From contig CAZVLN010000025.1 of the NCBI GenBank assembly GCA_964627995.1, positions 1-30,356 of the forward strand: a stretch of 30,356 bases of DNA, read 5' to 3'. Below, one piece after another: positions 29,444 through 30,356 of the stretch. A program made the position numbers and the translations under genes. Positions within the stretch are counted from its first letter, which is position 1. Each line of letters opens with the position of its first letter. Origin of the DNA: JAWLFI01 sp964627995 (GTDB lineage Bacteria; Bacteroidota; Bacteroidia; Chitinophagales; Saprospiraceae). The notes beneath the pieces were generated by a model. The model was not told the origin of the DNA. It did no database searches and was given only the letters and a program-made list of their open reading frames with translations.

Positions 29444-29865
29444 AGTTTTGTAGTTTTAGTTTTGAATAATGGGAATATACAAAATTTATCGTTGCTAATC
29501 GTTGATTCGCCTGTTTTTTTGGAATAATCTAGAGATGGTGCTCAGTTTTTATTTCGGTGAGGGATAGCAGTGGAAGGCAGGGGCCGGAGCGGTGAGAGTG
29601 TGAGGGAAGGGGATAGCATCTAATGCCCATTATTCAAAATAAATCAATTTCACAAGATGTTATTTTTAGATCTAGATGCTGAACTATAGCAACATAACAG
29701 ACAGCTATATCTGGTGAACTCAATCAGTTTTTTTAAAGAAAATTAGTATAAGACTACTGTAGCTGCGGATCGAGCCTTAGCCCGAATTTATCGCCTTACT
29801 TAATTAAGATACGAAATTTTTGCCTTTGAAAGAGATTTCTCGATGAGGTAGTTCCTTTTGTCTCC
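29444..29865. other. Intergenic region without recognised genes
   Basis: It lies upstream of the DoxX-like gene and downstream of the T9SS-exported protein, both minus strand. Apart from a possible DoxX promoter (TAAATTTTG on the minus strand near 29480), a purine-rich block at 29560-29620 and a small GAGATTTCTC palindrome near 29833, I see nothing. Confidence 0.45.
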
Positions 29866-30356
29866 TTATCGCTTCACCACCACACGTGCTATATACTGTT
29901 GCCCGCTCGCGCGCATCTCAACGAAATACATGCCCGGCGGTATATTAGGTGGTACGCGCGTGCGATACCCGGCCTGTTCCACTAAGGTCAAGCGCTGCTC
30001 AGCTACCGGCTGCCCGGCGGCATTAATCCATCTGACATCTGCAACACCGCGCAGCGGAAAGCCCGCCTCAGGAAACCCCAGGTAAACCGTTTGACCGCTA
30101 CTGAGCGGGTTGGGATAAATCTCTAAGTCTTTACGCTGCGTATGGGGTGTGACTGAACTCACCATGATATCCGGATGATTTACGATGAGGGTATCCTCAT
30201 CACAATAGACATAGTCCGGCACACAGCCCTCCGGACCGATGCGCATCGCCCAGGCCGGCTGGTGACCCCAATAACCGGGTTGATCAGCAACCGTCCCCAC
30301 CAAAACGAGATCCCCATTTTCCGCCTCAATTAAGCTACTAAATTGATGGGCGGCAA
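29866..30356 (-). CDS. T9SS-exported protein with type A sorting domain (partial, N-terminus beyond window)
   Basis: The frame stays open to the right edge, so the TTG at 30303 is not taken as a start; about 163 C-terminal residues are visible. An upstream part with GDLVLVGTVADQPGYWGHQP suggests repeated beta-strand domains. A linker with TPHTQRKDLEIYPNPLSSGQ marks the start of the C-terminal sorting domain, which continues with WINAAGQPVAEQRLTL, PPGMYFVEMRASGQQYIARV and ends VVVKR. The YPNP box, the G-MY-VE motif and the terminal Lys-Arg are typical of Por secretion type A signals. The domain directs export across the outer membrane and surface attachment. The function of the rest is unknown. 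Confidence 0.9.
   Translation of the reverse strand, partial: AAHQFSSLIEAENGDLVLVGTVADQPGYWGHQPAWAMRIGPEGCVPDYVYCDEDTLIVNHPDIMVSSVTPHTQRKDLEIYPNPLSSGQTVYLGFPEAGFPLRGVADVRWINAAGQPVAEQRLTLVEQAGYRTRVPPNIPPGMYFVEMRASGQQYIARVVVKR

Overview
The window is from a member of the Bacteroidota. Four things point there: a T9SS-type C-terminal sorting domain at the right edge, a GldB-like gliding lipoprotein, a GLPGLI protein next to an outer-membrane beta-barrel receptor-like protein, and promoters of the TTTG / TAnnTTTG type with no Shine-Dalgarno pattern. The class cannot be fixed from sequence alone; Saprospiria or Flavobacteriia are both plausible. No tRNA, rRNA, CRISPR array, intact transposase or integrase was found.

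Region 1 (1 to about 9,450) is AT-richer and looks like an accessory island. Every intact gene is on the + strand. Most are single-gene units separated by 150-470 bp of decayed sequence, and many have their own GTATCTTTC-like -7 box. The content is eclectic: the tail of a SAM methyltransferase, a membrane protein overlapping a small XRE regulator, MscL, a small two-helix membrane protein, a frameshifted SpoIIAA/STAS-like remnant, a CDF metal transporter, a secreted alpha/beta-hydrolase, a paralogue of the small membrane protein, a complete methyltransferase whose end is almost identical to the partial one at base 1, an MDR oxidoreductase, an HEYGH membrane peptidase-like protein and an unknown membrane protein. 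Duplicated genes, diverged intergenic repeats and gene debris suggest repeated insertion, duplication and decay.

Region 2 (about 9,450 to 20,060) is denser and housekeeping-like: an RluA-family pseudouridine synthase behind a 45-residue membrane protein, a MacB-like permease, a DEAD-box RNA helicase with an RGG/Lys-rich tail, an MscS-type channel and a DUF3592-like membrane protein, an FMN-dependent alpha-hydroxy-acid oxidase, a GldB-like lipoprotein, a PorT-like outer-membrane beta-barrel and nadC.

Region 3 (about 20,060 to 30,356) is mostly on the - strand and concerns the envelope and transport: a GLPGLI / beta-barrel operon, a tandem pair of POT-family peptide transporters each carrying an extra hydrophilic domain of about 130 residues at a different position, a DoxX-like protein, and the C-terminal part of a T9SS-exported protein.

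Three GC-rich, hairpin-dense intergenic elements (about 10,645-10,807, 20,425-20,616 and 28,839-28,985) share a TTTGGG start and, in two of them, an exactly spaced TTYCGGGGTTC core. They look like one dispersed structured repeat family and are, with the methyltransferase duplication and the inserted POT domains, the most notable non-routine signals here.
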